Assembly: GCA_023301005.1 (NCBI GenBank)
Contig: JALZVK010000395.1
Location: forward strand, 1-36,689
Direction of reading: 5' to 3'
Source: Saprospiraceae bacterium
GTDB lineage: Bacteria > Bacteroidota > Bacteroidia > Chitinophagales > Saprospiraceae
Length of the DNA: 36,689 bases
Under the pieces are notes generated by a model. It was not told the DNA's origin. It saw only the letters and a program-made list of their open reading frames with translations, and made no database searches. Position numbers and translations under genes: made by a program. Within the stretch, counting starts at the first letter, position 1. Each line of letters starts with the position of its first letter. Positions 16,224-24,863 of the stretch are shown here, one piece after another.

Positions 16224-17369
16224 ATGTCGTTTGGAAATCAACTATATGCAAAGTTAAGAGGTGACCGAGTCATCTGGATGATAGTTTGTGTTTTAGCAAT
16301 CTTTTCCATTTTAGCAGTATATAGTGCATCGACGACATTGGCGTACCGATTGAGCGGAGGGAATACAGAGGCGTACATGATTAAGCATACAGTTTTGATT
16401 TTGATGGGATTGTTTTTGGCTTATGTATGTTACCTCACACCTTATGTGCAGTACTCTCGGATTTCGCCTTACTTGATGTTGATTACGATTCCGTTGTTGG
16501 TTTACACCTTAGGATTTACGGAAGGATTCAACGAAGCAAGACGATGGATAACAGTTCCATTTGTAGGATTGACATTCCAGACTTCTGACTTTGCCAAATT
16601 GTCTTTAATCATTTATGTGGCTAGAGCAATATCATCAAAGCAGGAGTACATAGAAGATTTCAATGATGCATTCATGCCTATTATCATTCCAATATTGATA
16701 GTATGTGGATTGATTGCACCAGCAGATTTATCGACTGCGGCAGTCTTATTTTTTACTTGCCTTTTGATGATGTTCATGGGGCGTGTTAGTTTGAAATATA
16801 TTTTACTCTTGATGTTTTTAGGAGTGGTTTTGTTTTCCTTTTTAGTCACTATTGGAAATTTATTTCCAGAATCAGACATCATCCGAATTGATACTTGGGT
16901 ATCACGGTTACATGATTTTATGTATGACAAAGGAGAAAACAATATCCAAGTCGATCAAGCCAAAATTGCAATAGCAAGTGGCGAATGGTTTGGCGTAGGT
17001 CCTGGTAATAGTGTACAAAGAAATTATTTACCTGCTCCATTTTCTGATTACATCTATGCAATTATTTGCGAAGAGTACGGATTGATATTCGGAGGTTTTA
17101 TCATCCTTGCACTATATGTAGCCTTGTTTTATAGATGCGTAAAAATTGTAACCAAAAGCCCAAAAGCTTTCGGAGCAATGCTCGCGTTAGGATTAGGATT
17201 ATTACTATCGCTACAAGGATTGATGAACATCGCAGTAAATGTGAATTTACTTCCCGTAACAGGACTAGCCTTACCTATGGTAAGTATGGGAGGAACTTCA
17301 GTAATATTTTCAGGAATTGCATTTGGAATGATACTTAGCGTAAGCCGATACATAGAAAAAACAACTTGA
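16224..17369 (+). CDS. ftsW: Septal peptidoglycan glycosyltransferase FtsW
   Basis: FtsW is the SEDS-family glycosyltransferase that polymerises lipid II at the septum with FtsI. The 381-aa protein has about ten membrane segments. Conserved SEDS features are visible: VYSASTTLAYRLSGGN after the first helix, RRWITVPFVGLTFQTSDFAKL, the large periplasmic loop with the catalytic-Asp region (VDQAKIAIASGEWFGVGPGNSVQRNYLPAPFSDYIYAIICEEYG), and VNLLPVTGLALPMVSMGGTS near the end. FtsW and RodA look alike; the location between murD and murG points to FtsW. Structured element B lies in its leader. Confidence 0.95.
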   Translation: MSFGNQLYAKLRGDRVIWMIVCVLAIFSILAVYSASTTLAYRLSGGNTEAYMIKHTVLILMGLFLAYVCYLTPYVQYSRISPYLMLITIPLLVYTLGFTEGFNEARRWITVPFVGLTFQTSDFAKLSLIIYVARAISSKQEYIEDFNDAFMPIIIPILIVCGLIAPADLSTAAVLFFTCLLMMFMGRVSLKYILLLMFLGVVLFSFLVTIGNLFPESDIIRIDTWVSRLHDFMYDKGENNIQVDQAKIAIASGEWFGVGPGNSVQRNYLPAPFSDYIYAIICEEYGLIFGGFIILALYVALFYRCVKIVTKSPKAFGAMLALGLGLLLSLQGLMNIAVNVNLLPVTGLALPMVSMGGTSVIFSGIAFGMILSVSRYIEKTT

Positions 17370-17447
17370 TGAGCAACCGTAAATACTCATCACAATAAGA
17401 TAATGAAAGACAGACTTTAAATTTAGAAACCCAGTAAATTAGACTAT

Positions 17448-17981
17448 ATGAGACCAACAGTTTTTTTATTTGATAAAAAGTTAGAACCAAAAGGGCAAGT
17501 GAGTGAACAGTTACTTGCTAATACTTGGATAGCTGTAAAAGATGTTTCGAGAAAAGAGTTGATGGAAAAATTCGAATTACAAGTATCATTGAATTTGAAT
17601 TGGGATGCAGGACTATTATTAAAGAATGATGAAAGCAGAGGTTTGGGTGGAAATTTTTTGATGCCACCAAGTTTAGATGGTTGGACAATTATGGTAGGAG
17701 AGTATTTTAACAATAACTCCGAAATGATAAAGATGTGTAAAGAATTAAGTATCGAATATGGGGAGATGTATTTCTTTTCCAATGATGATTCTTTAGAAAA
17801 GAATCTTTGGATTTATGGAAATGATGGATTGATGGAAAAATGGGAAACAGAAGAAGAAGACTTAGAAAGCGAAGCAAGTAAATTGCCTTTTGATTTTAGA
17901 AAATTTAATCATCAACTAAAATTCAAAGACGTTTTACTTTGTAAAAATAAAAAGAGCCAAAACCAAATGAGGTTGTGGTAA
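17448..17981 (+). CDS. Uncharacterised protein within the dcw cluster
   Basis: I do not recognise this 177-aa protein. It has no signal peptide or membrane segment, so it should be cytoplasmic. The middle reads GWTIMVGEYF, then CKELSIEYGEMYFFSNDD and LWIYGNDGLMEKWETEEEDLE: alternating strands with conserved-looking Trp and Gly, broadly like small cytoplasmic families in which a beta-rich domain carries an xDGxxxRxW-type turn. This resemblance is weak. It lies between ftsW (78 nt upstream) and murG (116 nt downstream) in the same orientation, where Bacteroidota dcw clusters normally have nothing. It may be a lineage-specific insertion. It is probably a real gene: base use matches its neighbours and the overlapping minus-strand ORF is shorter and unconvincing. 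Confidence 0.75.
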   Translation: MRPTVFLFDKKLEPKGQVSEQLLANTWIAVKDVSRKELMEKFELQVSLNLNWDAGLLLKNDESRGLGGNFLMPPSLDGWTIMVGEYFNNNSEMIKMCKELSIEYGEMYFFSNDDSLEKNLWIYGNDGLMEKWETEEEDLESEASKLPFDFRKFNHQLKFKDVLLCKNKKSQNQMRLW

Positions 17982-17991
17982 TTGCGACTAT

Positions 17992-18077
17992 TCAGAGGTG
18001 AGAACAGAGAACAACGATTAGAGAGCTGTACAATTAGTATTCTCTTTTCTTTCAATAAAATGGTCTCTATTTTCTGA
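17992..18077 (+). promoter_or_regulatory. Leader hairpin before murG
   Basis: TCAG...AGAACAGAGA pairs with TCTCTATTTTCTGA, and an inner AGAGA/TCTCT helix lies within. It ends 20 nt before the murG ATG. Weaker than elements A-C and with a different loop. Confidence 0.3.
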
Positions 18078-18097
18078 TCTAAATAATCAATAAAAAA

Positions 18098-19186
18098 ATG
18101 AAAGTAATCATAAGCGGTGGTGGTTCAGGTGGACATGTGTTTCCAGCAATTGCGATTGCTAATGAATTAAAAAAACAGCGACCTGATGCCGAGATACTTT
18201 TTGTAGGAGCAGAAGGAAAGATAGAAATGGAAAAAGTCCCTAAAGCGGGATACCCAATTAAAGGTCTTTGGATCAGCGGGTTTCATAGAAAATTGACATT
18301 ACGGAATTTGATGTTTCCATTCAAACTCATTCACAGTTTGTATAGAGCATACAGAATTATTCAAAGTTACCAACCTGATGTGGTGATTGGAGTAGGAGGT
18401 TTCGCAAGCGGACCAACACTTCAAATAGCAACCTTAAAAGGAATACCAACTTTGATACAAGAACAAAATTCTTATCCAGGAATAACGAATCGACTTTTAG
18501 CAAAAAGAGTCACTCGGATTTGTACAGCTTACGATGGCATGGACAAATTATTTCCAAAAGAAAAAATAATACTCGTAGGTAACCCTGTACGACAAGACAT
18601 TATAGAATTGAGTGGACAAAGAGAAGAAGGAATAGAATATTTTGATTTAGATAAAAACAAAAAGACAATTTTTCTTTTTGGAGGAAGTCTTGGAGCAAGA
18701 GCATTAAATGATTCAATGGCAGCAAATAAAGATTTGCTCGAAAATAATAATAATGTCCAAGTGCTATGGCAAACTGGTAAACTCTATATCGAAGAGTTTC
18801 AAAATTGCGCCACAGCTCAATTGGATAATGTAAAGGTTTTACCTTTTGTTGACAGAATGGATTTGGCGTATGCAATGGCGGATATAATGGTAACGAGAGC
18901 AGGAGCATTAACGATTTCGGAATTGTGTTTGGTTGGAAAACCAGCCATATTAATTCCATCACCAAATGTCTCAGAAGATCATCAAACGATGAACGCAAAT
19001 GCTTTATCCACAAAGGATGCAGGAGTGTTGATTCAAGAAAAAGAAGCCATAAGTATGTTGGAACAGGCTTTGCATATAATTGATAATGAGCAACTTACAA
19101 ATAAGTTGAGCGAAAATATTAAACAATTAGCTCAACCGCAAGCTGCTAAAAATATAGTTTCTGAAATTTTAAAGTTGATAAAATGA
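18098..19186 (+). CDS. murG: Undecaprenyldiphospho-muramoylpentapeptide GlcNAc-transferase MurG
   Basis: MurG adds GlcNAc from UDP-GlcNAc to lipid I, making lipid II on the inner face of the membrane. The 362-aa protein has the GT-B fold signatures: IISGGGSGGHVFPAIAIA at the N-terminus, VIGVGGFASGPTL, IQEQNSYPGITNRLL, FGGSLGARALND at the domain junction, and TRAGALTISEL with PAILIPSPNVSEDHQ for UDP-GlcNAc binding in the C-terminal domain. Its TGA overlaps the murC ATG (ATGA), so the two are translationally coupled. Confidence 0.97.
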   Translation: MKVIISGGGSGGHVFPAIAIANELKKQRPDAEILFVGAEGKIEMEKVPKAGYPIKGLWISGFHRKLTLRNLMFPFKLIHSLYRAYRIIQSYQPDVVIGVGGFASGPTLQIATLKGIPTLIQEQNSYPGITNRLLAKRVTRICTAYDGMDKLFPKEKIILVGNPVRQDIIELSGQREEGIEYFDLDKNKKTIFLFGGSLGARALNDSMAANKDLLENNNNVQVLWQTGKLYIEEFQNCATAQLDNVKVLPFVDRMDLAYAMADIMVTRAGALTISELCLVGKPAILIPSPNVSEDHQTMNANALSTKDAGVLIQEKEAISMLEQALHIIDNEQLTNKLSENIKQLAQPQAAKNIVSEILKLIK

Positions 19187-20535
19187 AACTAGAAGATATT
19201 CGTAAAATATATTTTGTTGGAATTGGTGGAATAGGGATGAGTGCATTAGCAAGATATTTTAATAAGAACGGAGTTGAGGTATTTGGATATGATAAAACGA
19301 AAACAACACTTACCAAAACGTTGGCAAGTGAAGGGATGAAAATCCATTATGACGATGATATTTCGCAAATACCTGAAGGCATAGATTTGGTGGTTTACAC
19401 ACCTGCTATTCCTAAAACGCATGGTGAGTTGAACTACTTTTGGAATAATGATTTTCCAGTAAAAAAGAGGTCAGAAGTTCTAGGCATTATTAGTCGCAGC
19501 AAAAAAGCGATAGGTGTCGCAGGTACTCATGGTAAAACTTCTACGAGTTCGATTTTGACTTGGTTGTTAAAAGTAGGCGGCGTGGATTGCACCGCTTTCC
19601 TCGGAGGAATTGCTCAAAATTTTGAAAGCAATTTTATAGAAGGAAAAAGTGATTGGGTCGTAATCGAAGCAGATGAATATGACCGTTCCTTTTTACAACT
19701 CAATCCTGACATGGCAATCGTATTGTCGATGGATGCAGATCATCTTGACGTTTATGGAGATGAAGCAACGATGCACCAAGGCTTTTATGATTACGTTGAC
19801 CGAGTTAAAGATGGCGGTTATGTATTTGTAAAAGATGGATTGCGAATGCCATTCAGTAAAGTGAATGTGACTTACGGACAGTTTGGAATCGAAAGAGGAA
19901 GTTATCGAGCAGAGAATGTAAGAGTCGAAAATGGATTCTTTGTTTTTGATTTTAAAAGTTCGAAAGAAAATATTGATAATATAAAATTCACATTGCCTGG
20001 AAAACACAATGTTGAAAATGCAACAGCAGCAATTGCCGTTGCTCAACAACTAGGAGTTACAGGTGATGATGTCAAAAAAGCACTAGCTTCTTTCAAAGGA
20101 ATTAAGCGAAGATTTGAACGAATTTATTCCAATGACAGTATTGTTTATACTGATGATTACGCACATCATCCTTCTGAACTAAATGCAGCAATTGGAGCAG
20201 CTAAAATGCTATTTCCTAACAAGAGACTTACGGGAATATTTCAACCACATTTATATTCAAGAACGAATGATTTTGTGGATGGATTTGCAGCTGCCTTAGA
20301 CGAATTGGACGAAGTGATTTTGATGGATATTTATCCAGCAAGAGAGTTGCCAATGCCAGGCGTAACATCTAAGATTGTTTTTGATAAAATGAAAAATCCA
20401 AATAAGACTTTAGTTACTAAAGCAACTTTGATGGATACATTGAAAGATAAGAAAGTAGAATCGTTGATGACATTAGGTGCAGGAGACATTGATACTTTTA
20501 TCCAACCGATTAAAGAATGGTTGGAGCGTTTATGA
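19183..20535 (+). CDS. murC: UDP-N-acetylmuramate--L-alanine ligase MurC
   Basis: MurC joins L-alanine to UDP-MurNAc, the first step of the stem peptide, using ATP. Visible motifs are FVGIGGIGMSALARYF (domain 1), YTPAIPKTHGE, the P-loop GVAGTHGKTSTSSIL (Lys118), VIEADEYDRSFLQL, LSMDADHLDVYGD and the C-terminal YTDDYAHHPSEL with FQPHLYSRTNDF. These separate MurC from MurD and MurE. The 450-aa length is normal. It overlaps murG by 4 bp, the tightest junction in this cluster. Confidence 0.97.
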   Translation: MKLEDIRKIYFVGIGGIGMSALARYFNKNGVEVFGYDKTKTTLTKTLASEGMKIHYDDDISQIPEGIDLVVYTPAIPKTHGELNYFWNNDFPVKKRSEVLGIISRSKKAIGVAGTHGKTSTSSILTWLLKVGGVDCTAFLGGIAQNFESNFIEGKSDWVVIEADEYDRSFLQLNPDMAIVLSMDADHLDVYGDEATMHQGFYDYVDRVKDGGYVFVKDGLRMPFSKVNVTYGQFGIERGSYRAENVRVENGFFVFDFKSSKENIDNIKFTLPGKHNVENATAAIAVAQQLGVTGDDVKKALASFKGIKRRFERIYSNDSIVYTDDYAHHPSELNAAIGAAKMLFPNKRLTGIFQPHLYSRTNDFVDGFAAALDELDEVILMDIYPARELPMPGVTSKIVFDKMKNPNKTLVTKATLMDTLKDKKVESLMTLGAGDIDTFIQPIKEWLERL

Positions 20536-20594
20536 AATTTATAAAAACAAATTATAGTCTCTTCGAGACTATGTAAATGTTTTGTTATAAATTT
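20535..20594 (+). terminator. Hairpin directly after murC
   Basis: AAATTTATAA...TTATAAATTT outer arms enclose a perfect ATAGTCTC-TTC-GAGACTAT stem-loop. It starts at the stop codon. There is no long T-run, so processing or partial termination is as likely as full termination. Confidence 0.5.
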
Positions 20595-20646
20595 TAAATA
20601 AAAAAATAAAATCAAATCCGAAAGGATTGAATATATAAAACCTAAG

Positions 20647-20677
20647 TTGTAAAACATTGATTATCAATATTTTACAA
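20647..20677. promoter_or_regulatory. 31-bp palindrome upstream of ftsQ
   Basis: TTGTAAAACATTGAT-T-ATCAATATTTTACAA is symmetrical except for one pair (C/A). It ends 17 nt before the ftsQ ATG and shares ATTGATTATCAAT with the mraZ-upstream palindrome at 6884-6902. It could be an operator or an RNA hairpin masking the ribosome site. Confidence 0.5.
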
Positions 20678-20694
20678 ATGAAAATAGCTGAGAA

Positions 20695-21480
20695 ATGAAT
20701 CCTGAGACCCTCCAAACGATAAAACGTTTAACACTCATAGCCATTGGGTTTATGTTGTTAGGCTTTATAGTTTGGTCAGTAAATAAGCGAGAAAGCTCGC
20801 TTTCTCAAGGATTGAAAATAGAAGTAGAACCAATGGTCAATGGAAGAAATCTATTAACGACTGGTGATATTCAAAAAATAATACAACGCAGTTTTGTATT
20901 TGACTTAACGGAGGAAAACGTTCCTCTTGCAAATTTGAAAGTAGGTGAAATCGAAAAAATATTAGAAGCGGAACCTTTTGTTTTGGATGCTGAAGTTTAT
21001 GTAGATGCACAAAATAAATTGTTCGTTCATGCTTCTCAACGAACACCAGTGATTAGAGTAATTGACAAGGACAATCAAACCTATTACATGGATGAAAGTG
21101 GCAGAAGAATGCCAATGTCAGATCATAGTACAGCGAGAGTGATTATTGCTACTGGTGAAATCCCTCCGTACACACCTGATTTTCATGATCCAAGAAAAAA
21201 ACATTTGATTAAATATTTGTTTGACTTGGCTAAATATATCAGAGACGATGATTTTCTAAATCCAATGATTGAACAAATTCATGTCAATGCTCGAAGAGAA
21301 TTTACGCTTATCCCAAAAGTGGGAAAGCAGAAAATAGAATTTGGAAAATTTCAAGATGTAGAAGATAAGTTTAACCGCTTAGAAATATTCTACAAAGAAG
21401 GAATGTCGAGAGAAGGATGGAATAAGTACAAGACCATTAATTTGAAATTTAGCAAACAAGTGATTTGCCAAAAGAGATAA
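20695..21480 (+). CDS. ftsQ: Cell division protein FtsQ
   Basis: FtsQ is a bitopic divisome protein that recruits FtsL and FtsB. The 261-aa protein has a short cytoplasmic tail, one membrane helix (LTLIAIGFMLLGFIVWSVN, about 12-30), a POTRA-like domain (KIEVEPMVNGRNLLTTGDIQ and on to EPFVLDAEVYVDAQNKLFVHASQRTPVIRV) and a beta domain ending near INLKFSKQVICQ. FtsQ is weakly conserved, but YVDAQNKLFVHASQRTPVIRV with YYMDESGRRMP is typical of Bacteroidota FtsQ, and the position between murC and ftsA is canonical. Confidence 0.93.
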   Translation: MNPETLQTIKRLTLIAIGFMLLGFIVWSVNKRESSLSQGLKIEVEPMVNGRNLLTTGDIQKIIQRSFVFDLTEENVPLANLKVGEIEKILEAEPFVLDAEVYVDAQNKLFVHASQRTPVIRVIDKDNQTYYMDESGRRMPMSDHSTARVIIATGEIPPYTPDFHDPRKKHLIKYLFDLAKYIRDDDFLNPMIEQIHVNARREFTLIPKVGKQKIEFGKFQDVEDKFNRLEIFYKEGMSREGWNKYKTINLKFSKQVICQKR

Positions 21481-21511
21481 TATAATTGCTAATATAAATT
21501 AGCAGGTTATA
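21481..21511 (+). terminator. Hairpin after ftsQ
   Basis: TATAA and GCTAAT (21488-21493) pair with ATTAGC (21498-21503) and TTATA, immediately after the stop codon. No T-run follows. Confidence 0.35.
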
Positions 21512-21581
21512 AAGTCTCCAAGATTTACTTGATGCAAAAAATAAAGTACGTTTGAAATCTATTTTTGATGATTTATTTATT

Positions 21582-21606
21582 ACCGCCAATTTTTATTGGC
21601 GGTTTT
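21582..21606 (+). terminator. Terminator between ftsQ and ftsA
   Basis: ACCGCCAAT-TTTT-ATTGGCGGT is a perfect 9-bp GC-rich stem followed by TTTT including the last stem base. If used, ftsA-ftsZ need their own promoter between 21606 and 21706; TACATTTT at 21653-21660 is a near match to the -7 box. Confidence 0.65.
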
Positions 21607-21706
21607 GAATCACTCTTCAAAATAGACCAAGCTTACTAGTAAGAATATCCCTTACATTTTTTAACCATAAAAGAACATAACACTCTTTTAAACTTTGAAA
21701 CACATT

Positions 21707-23035
21707 ATGATGATGGAAACAAACTTGCCGAAACAAGAAGTCGTCGTTGCCTTGGACATAGGGACAACTAAGGTCTGCGCTATTGCAGGTCGAAAAAACG
21801 AATATGGAAAAATCGAAATACTCGGTGTAGGAAAAGTCGATTCTGAAGGAGTAATGAGAGGAATCGTAACTAACATTGAAAAAACCGTAAGAGCAATTTC
21901 TGATGCTGTTATTGCTGCCGAGCGTGCAGTAGGAAAATCAATTAAAATTGTTCATGTAGGTATCGCAGGTCAACACATCAAAAGTCTTCAGCATCGAGGA
22001 ATCTTAACTCGACATGATGACAATGATGAAATTAGTCAAAAAGATATTGATAAATTAGTAAGCGATATGTACAAATTAGTATTGCCTCCAGGCGATAAGA
22101 TTTTACATGTAATTCCTCAAGAATACACAATTGATAATGAGCAAGGTATAACTGATCCTATCGGCATGTCAGGAGTACGCCTAGAAGCTAACTTTCATAT
22201 TATAACAGGACAAATTACCGCTTCACACAACATTGACAGATGCGTTCGCAAAGCTGGTTTACAGGTTGCGGATATGACATTAGAACCTATCGCTTCTTCT
22301 AGCGCAGTATTGAGCGATGAAGAAAAAGAAGCAGGAATTGCTTTAGTAGATATAGGTGGAGGAACAACTGATATTACAATTTTTCAAGAAGGAATTATTA
22401 GACATACTGCTGTCATTCCATTTGGAGGAAATGTAATTACAAAAGATATCAAAGAAGGTTGTTCAGTTATTCAACAACAAGCTGAAAAATTAAAAATAAA
22501 ATTCGGTTCTGCTTTAGCAGAAGAAGTTTATGATAATAGAATAATTACTATCCCAGGACTTAAAGGAAGAGAACCTAAAGAAATATCTGAGAAAAATTTA
22601 GCTCGAATTATTCAAGCTAGAGTAGAAGAAATATTAGATTATGTAGTTTGGGAAATTCGTCGTTCAGGTTATGAACGTAAGTTGATTGGAGGAATAGTTT
22701 TGACAGGCGGAGGAGCATTGTTAAGTAACATTGATAAGATTACTGCTTTCCATACCGGTATGAGTACTCGAATTGGATTGCCAATAGAGCACCTTGCACA
22801 TGGTTACACAGAGCAAGTTTGTAGCCCAGTATTTTCTACTGCAATTGGATTATTAATCAAAGGAATAGATTCCAATGAGAAGCGTCCTGAAAAAATTAAA
22901 GAAGTCGAAATAGCAGAAGAAGAGATTGCACTAAAAGAGCCATCAAATGCAACTGAAGTAAAAGGAAAGTGGTATGACCAACTTTTCAAAAAAACCAAAG
23001 AGTGGTTTGAAGAAGAACCAGATTCAGATTTTTAA
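21707..23035 (+). CDS. ftsA: Cell division protein FtsA
   Basis: FtsA is the actin-like ATPase that tethers FtsZ filaments to the membrane. Evidence: phosphate-1 motif VVALDIGTTKVCAIAG, the SHS2 (1C) domain around KIVHVGIAGQHIKSL, phosphate-2 VDIGGGTTDITIF, the adenosine motif IVLTGGGALLSNI, and a C-terminal amphipathic membrane-targeting segment WYDQLFKKTKEWFEE. Length of about 442 aa is normal. The ORF track begins at a TTG (21695), but three ATGs in a row at 21707-21715 are better starts; any of them gives an N-terminus close to METNLPKQEVVVALDIG. It is 64 nt upstream of ftsZ. Confidence 0.96.
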   Translation: MMMETNLPKQEVVVALDIGTTKVCAIAGRKNEYGKIEILGVGKVDSEGVMRGIVTNIEKTVRAISDAVIAAERAVGKSIKIVHVGIAGQHIKSLQHRGILTRHDDNDEISQKDIDKLVSDMYKLVLPPGDKILHVIPQEYTIDNEQGITDPIGMSGVRLEANFHIITGQITASHNIDRCVRKAGLQVADMTLEPIASSSAVLSDEEKEAGIALVDIGGGTTDITIFQEGIIRHTAVIPFGGNVITKDIKEGCSVIQQQAEKLKIKFGSALAEEVYDNRIITIPGLKGREPKEISEKNLARIIQARVEEILDYVVWEIRRSGYERKLIGGIVLTGGGALLSNIDKITAFHTGMSTRIGLPIEHLAHGYTEQVCSPVFSTAIGLLIKGIDSNEKRPEKIKEVEIAEEEIALKEPSNATEVKGKWYDQLFKKTKEWFEEEPDSDF

Positions 23036-23099
23036 ATCTGGATTTTTCGAAAAACTATGAGAAACATTTTTTATCTAATTCCTATTAAAACATTCAATT

Positions 23100-24536
23100 A
23101 TGTTATTTGATTTGCCTAAAGAAACTACCTCTATAATAAAAGTCATCGGTGTCGGTGGCGGTGGAAGTAATGCAGTTAATCACATGTTTAACATGGGTAT
23201 CGTAGGCGTTGATTTTGCTATCTGTAATACAGATAATCAAGCAATGGAACAAAGTAAAATTCCTACTAAAATTCAATTAGGACCAAACTTAACAGAAGGG
23301 TTAGGTGCTGGTTCAAAACCTGATATCGGACGTCAGGCTTGTATTGAATCTATTGATGAAATAAAAACTTTTCTTGCGAACAATACAAAAATGCTTTTTG
23401 TAACTGCTGGAATGGGAGGTGGTACTGGTACAGGTGCTGCACCTATCATTGCGAAGGCTGCTCAAGAGATGGATATATTAACAGTTGGTATCGTAACACT
23501 TCCTTTTGTATTTGAAGGTCGTCGTCGTTCTAAGCAAGGAGTGGATGGACTAGAAGAATTAAAGAAAAATGTTGATACACTAATTGTTATTTCAAATGAT
23601 AAATTAAGACAGATTCACGGTAACTTAAAATTGTCAGAAGCATTCTCTGAAGCAGATGATATTTTATCAACTGCTGCCAAAGGTATCGCTGAGATTATCA
23701 CAGTTCCAGGTTATGTCAACGTGGATTTTGAAGATGTCAATACAGTAATGCGTGATAGCGGAGTTGCTATTATGGGTACAGCTGTAGCAGAAGGTGACAA
23801 CCGAGCTAAGTTAGCTGTTGACGAAGCATTGAATTCTCCATTATTGGAAGAGAGTGAAATCAAAGGTGCTCAACACATCTTATTAAATATTACTTCTGGT
23901 ACTAAAGAGGTAACAATGGATGAGATTTTTGAAATCACAGAATTCGTTCAAGATGAAGCTGGTTTTGGAACTGATTTGATTTGGGGAAATTGTTTTGACG
24001 AAACGTTAGGAGAAAAAATTAGCGTTACCGTTATCGCAACTGGTTTTGAAGAGAACCGCCCAACTGCAACTAAGACTGGAAATAACAAAATCAAAATTCC
24101 TTTAGAAGGAGAAGATGCTCCTAAAAAAAATGGAATTTTTGATATAGGTCATACTGCTGAAAGTAACAAGGCAAATACTGTAGAATTTGATGATGTACGT
24201 TCTAACTACGAGCAGTACCAAAAACAAAATGGGTACTCTTACGAAGAGCCTTATATCAAAAGTGAAGATAAGGAACGTATGGAGGAAGAGCGTAAACAAA
24301 GATTACAATACGAAGCTCAAAGACGCGAGGAAAGACTCCGTAATTTGAGTGTTAAATTAAATAATCCACAAACGGTAAATGAGTTAGAAAACGAACCTGC
24401 TTACTTACGTAGAAAAGTTCAGTTGGATGATGTACCTCATAGTAATGAGGACAAAATGTCTCGACTAACTATCTCGGATGATGCAGAACCTGAGATTCGT
24501 TCTGACAATTCATTCTTACACGACAACGTGGATTAA
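23100..24536 (+). CDS. ftsZ: Cell division protein FtsZ
   Basis: FtsZ is the tubulin-like GTPase that forms the division ring. The 478-aa sequence shows IKVIGVGGGGSNAVNHM (nucleotide loop), the tubulin signature GGGTGTGAAP with Gly106 at its start, the FEGRRRSKQG segment, the T7-loop region NVDFEDVNTVMRDSG with catalytic aspartates, a charged linker from about residue 330 to 465 rich in Glu, Arg and Gln, and the C-terminal peptide SDNSFLHDNVD that binds FtsA in this phylum. The linker is long compared with E. coli FtsZ (383 aa), as usual in Bacteroidota. It is the last gene of the dcw cluster and is followed by a strong terminator. Confidence 0.98.
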   Translation: MLFDLPKETTSIIKVIGVGGGGSNAVNHMFNMGIVGVDFAICNTDNQAMEQSKIPTKIQLGPNLTEGLGAGSKPDIGRQACIESIDEIKTFLANNTKMLFVTAGMGGGTGTGAAPIIAKAAQEMDILTVGIVTLPFVFEGRRRSKQGVDGLEELKKNVDTLIVISNDKLRQIHGNLKLSEAFSEADDILSTAAKGIAEIITVPGYVNVDFEDVNTVMRDSGVAIMGTAVAEGDNRAKLAVDEALNSPLLEESEIKGAQHILLNITSGTKEVTMDEIFEITEFVQDEAGFGTDLIWGNCFDETLGEKISVTVIATGFEENRPTATKTGNNKIKIPLEGEDAPKKNGIFDIGHTAESNKANTVEFDDVRSNYEQYQKQNGYSYEEPYIKSEDKERMEEERKQRLQYEAQRREERLRNLSVKLNNPQTVNELENEPAYLRRKVQLDDVPHSNEDKMSRLTISDDAEPEIRSDNSFLHDNVD

Positions 24537-24544
24537 TACATCTG

Positions 24545-24623
24545 TGAATAATGGATGATGAAAGTTGAATGATTAATCGTCTAGTACGATTCGTAAATTC
24601 TTCAACTATTTCTTCATTATTCA
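24545..24623 (+). repeat. Long imperfect hairpin after ftsZ
   Basis: TGAATAATGGATGATGAAAG... pairs imperfectly with ...TTCTTCATTATTCA, with an inner AATCGT-CTAGT-ACGATT stem-loop. It sits 9 nt after the ftsZ stop. Confidence 0.45.
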
Positions 24624-24691
24624 TTACTAAATGGTTCCATTGGATTCCTAGAGTCCGTTATGGTTCTTTTAAGGGATTAGTTTAAATATAA

Positions 24692-24726
24692 GGTATGCTT
24701 GCTACGGCGAGTATACCTTTTTTTTT
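24692..24726 (+). terminator. Strong terminator ending the dcw cluster
   Basis: GGTATGCTTGC-TAC-GGCGAGTATACC forms an 11-bp stem with two G-T wobbles, followed by nine Ts. A second small stem, ACTTGC-TTC-GCAAGT, follows at 24729-24743. Confidence 0.85.
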
Positions 24727-24863
24727 ATACTTGCTTCGCAAGTGTTATTTATAAATAAAATACGAAACCGTAAGGTTTTCAATAAATGAGAAAGAACTAT
24801 TTAAGTGTGAAACTCGTTTTTATGGAAAATGATAGTTATTTTTATAAAAATAAATATTTTAAG

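Noticed and set aside
17444-17782. 112-aa minus-strand ORF opposite the unknown dcw gene
   Set aside because: The plus-strand frame is longer, starts with ATG and has an ordinary amino-acid composition; the antisense frame does not resemble a protein family.
18600-19013. 137-aa minus-strand ORF opposite murG
   Set aside because: Shadow of the murG coding strand; leucine/histidine-rich translation without domain features.
21695-21706. TTG start of ftsA in the ORF track
   Set aside because: Three consecutive ATGs directly downstream give the usual FtsA N-terminus; the extra residues MKHI are not typical.
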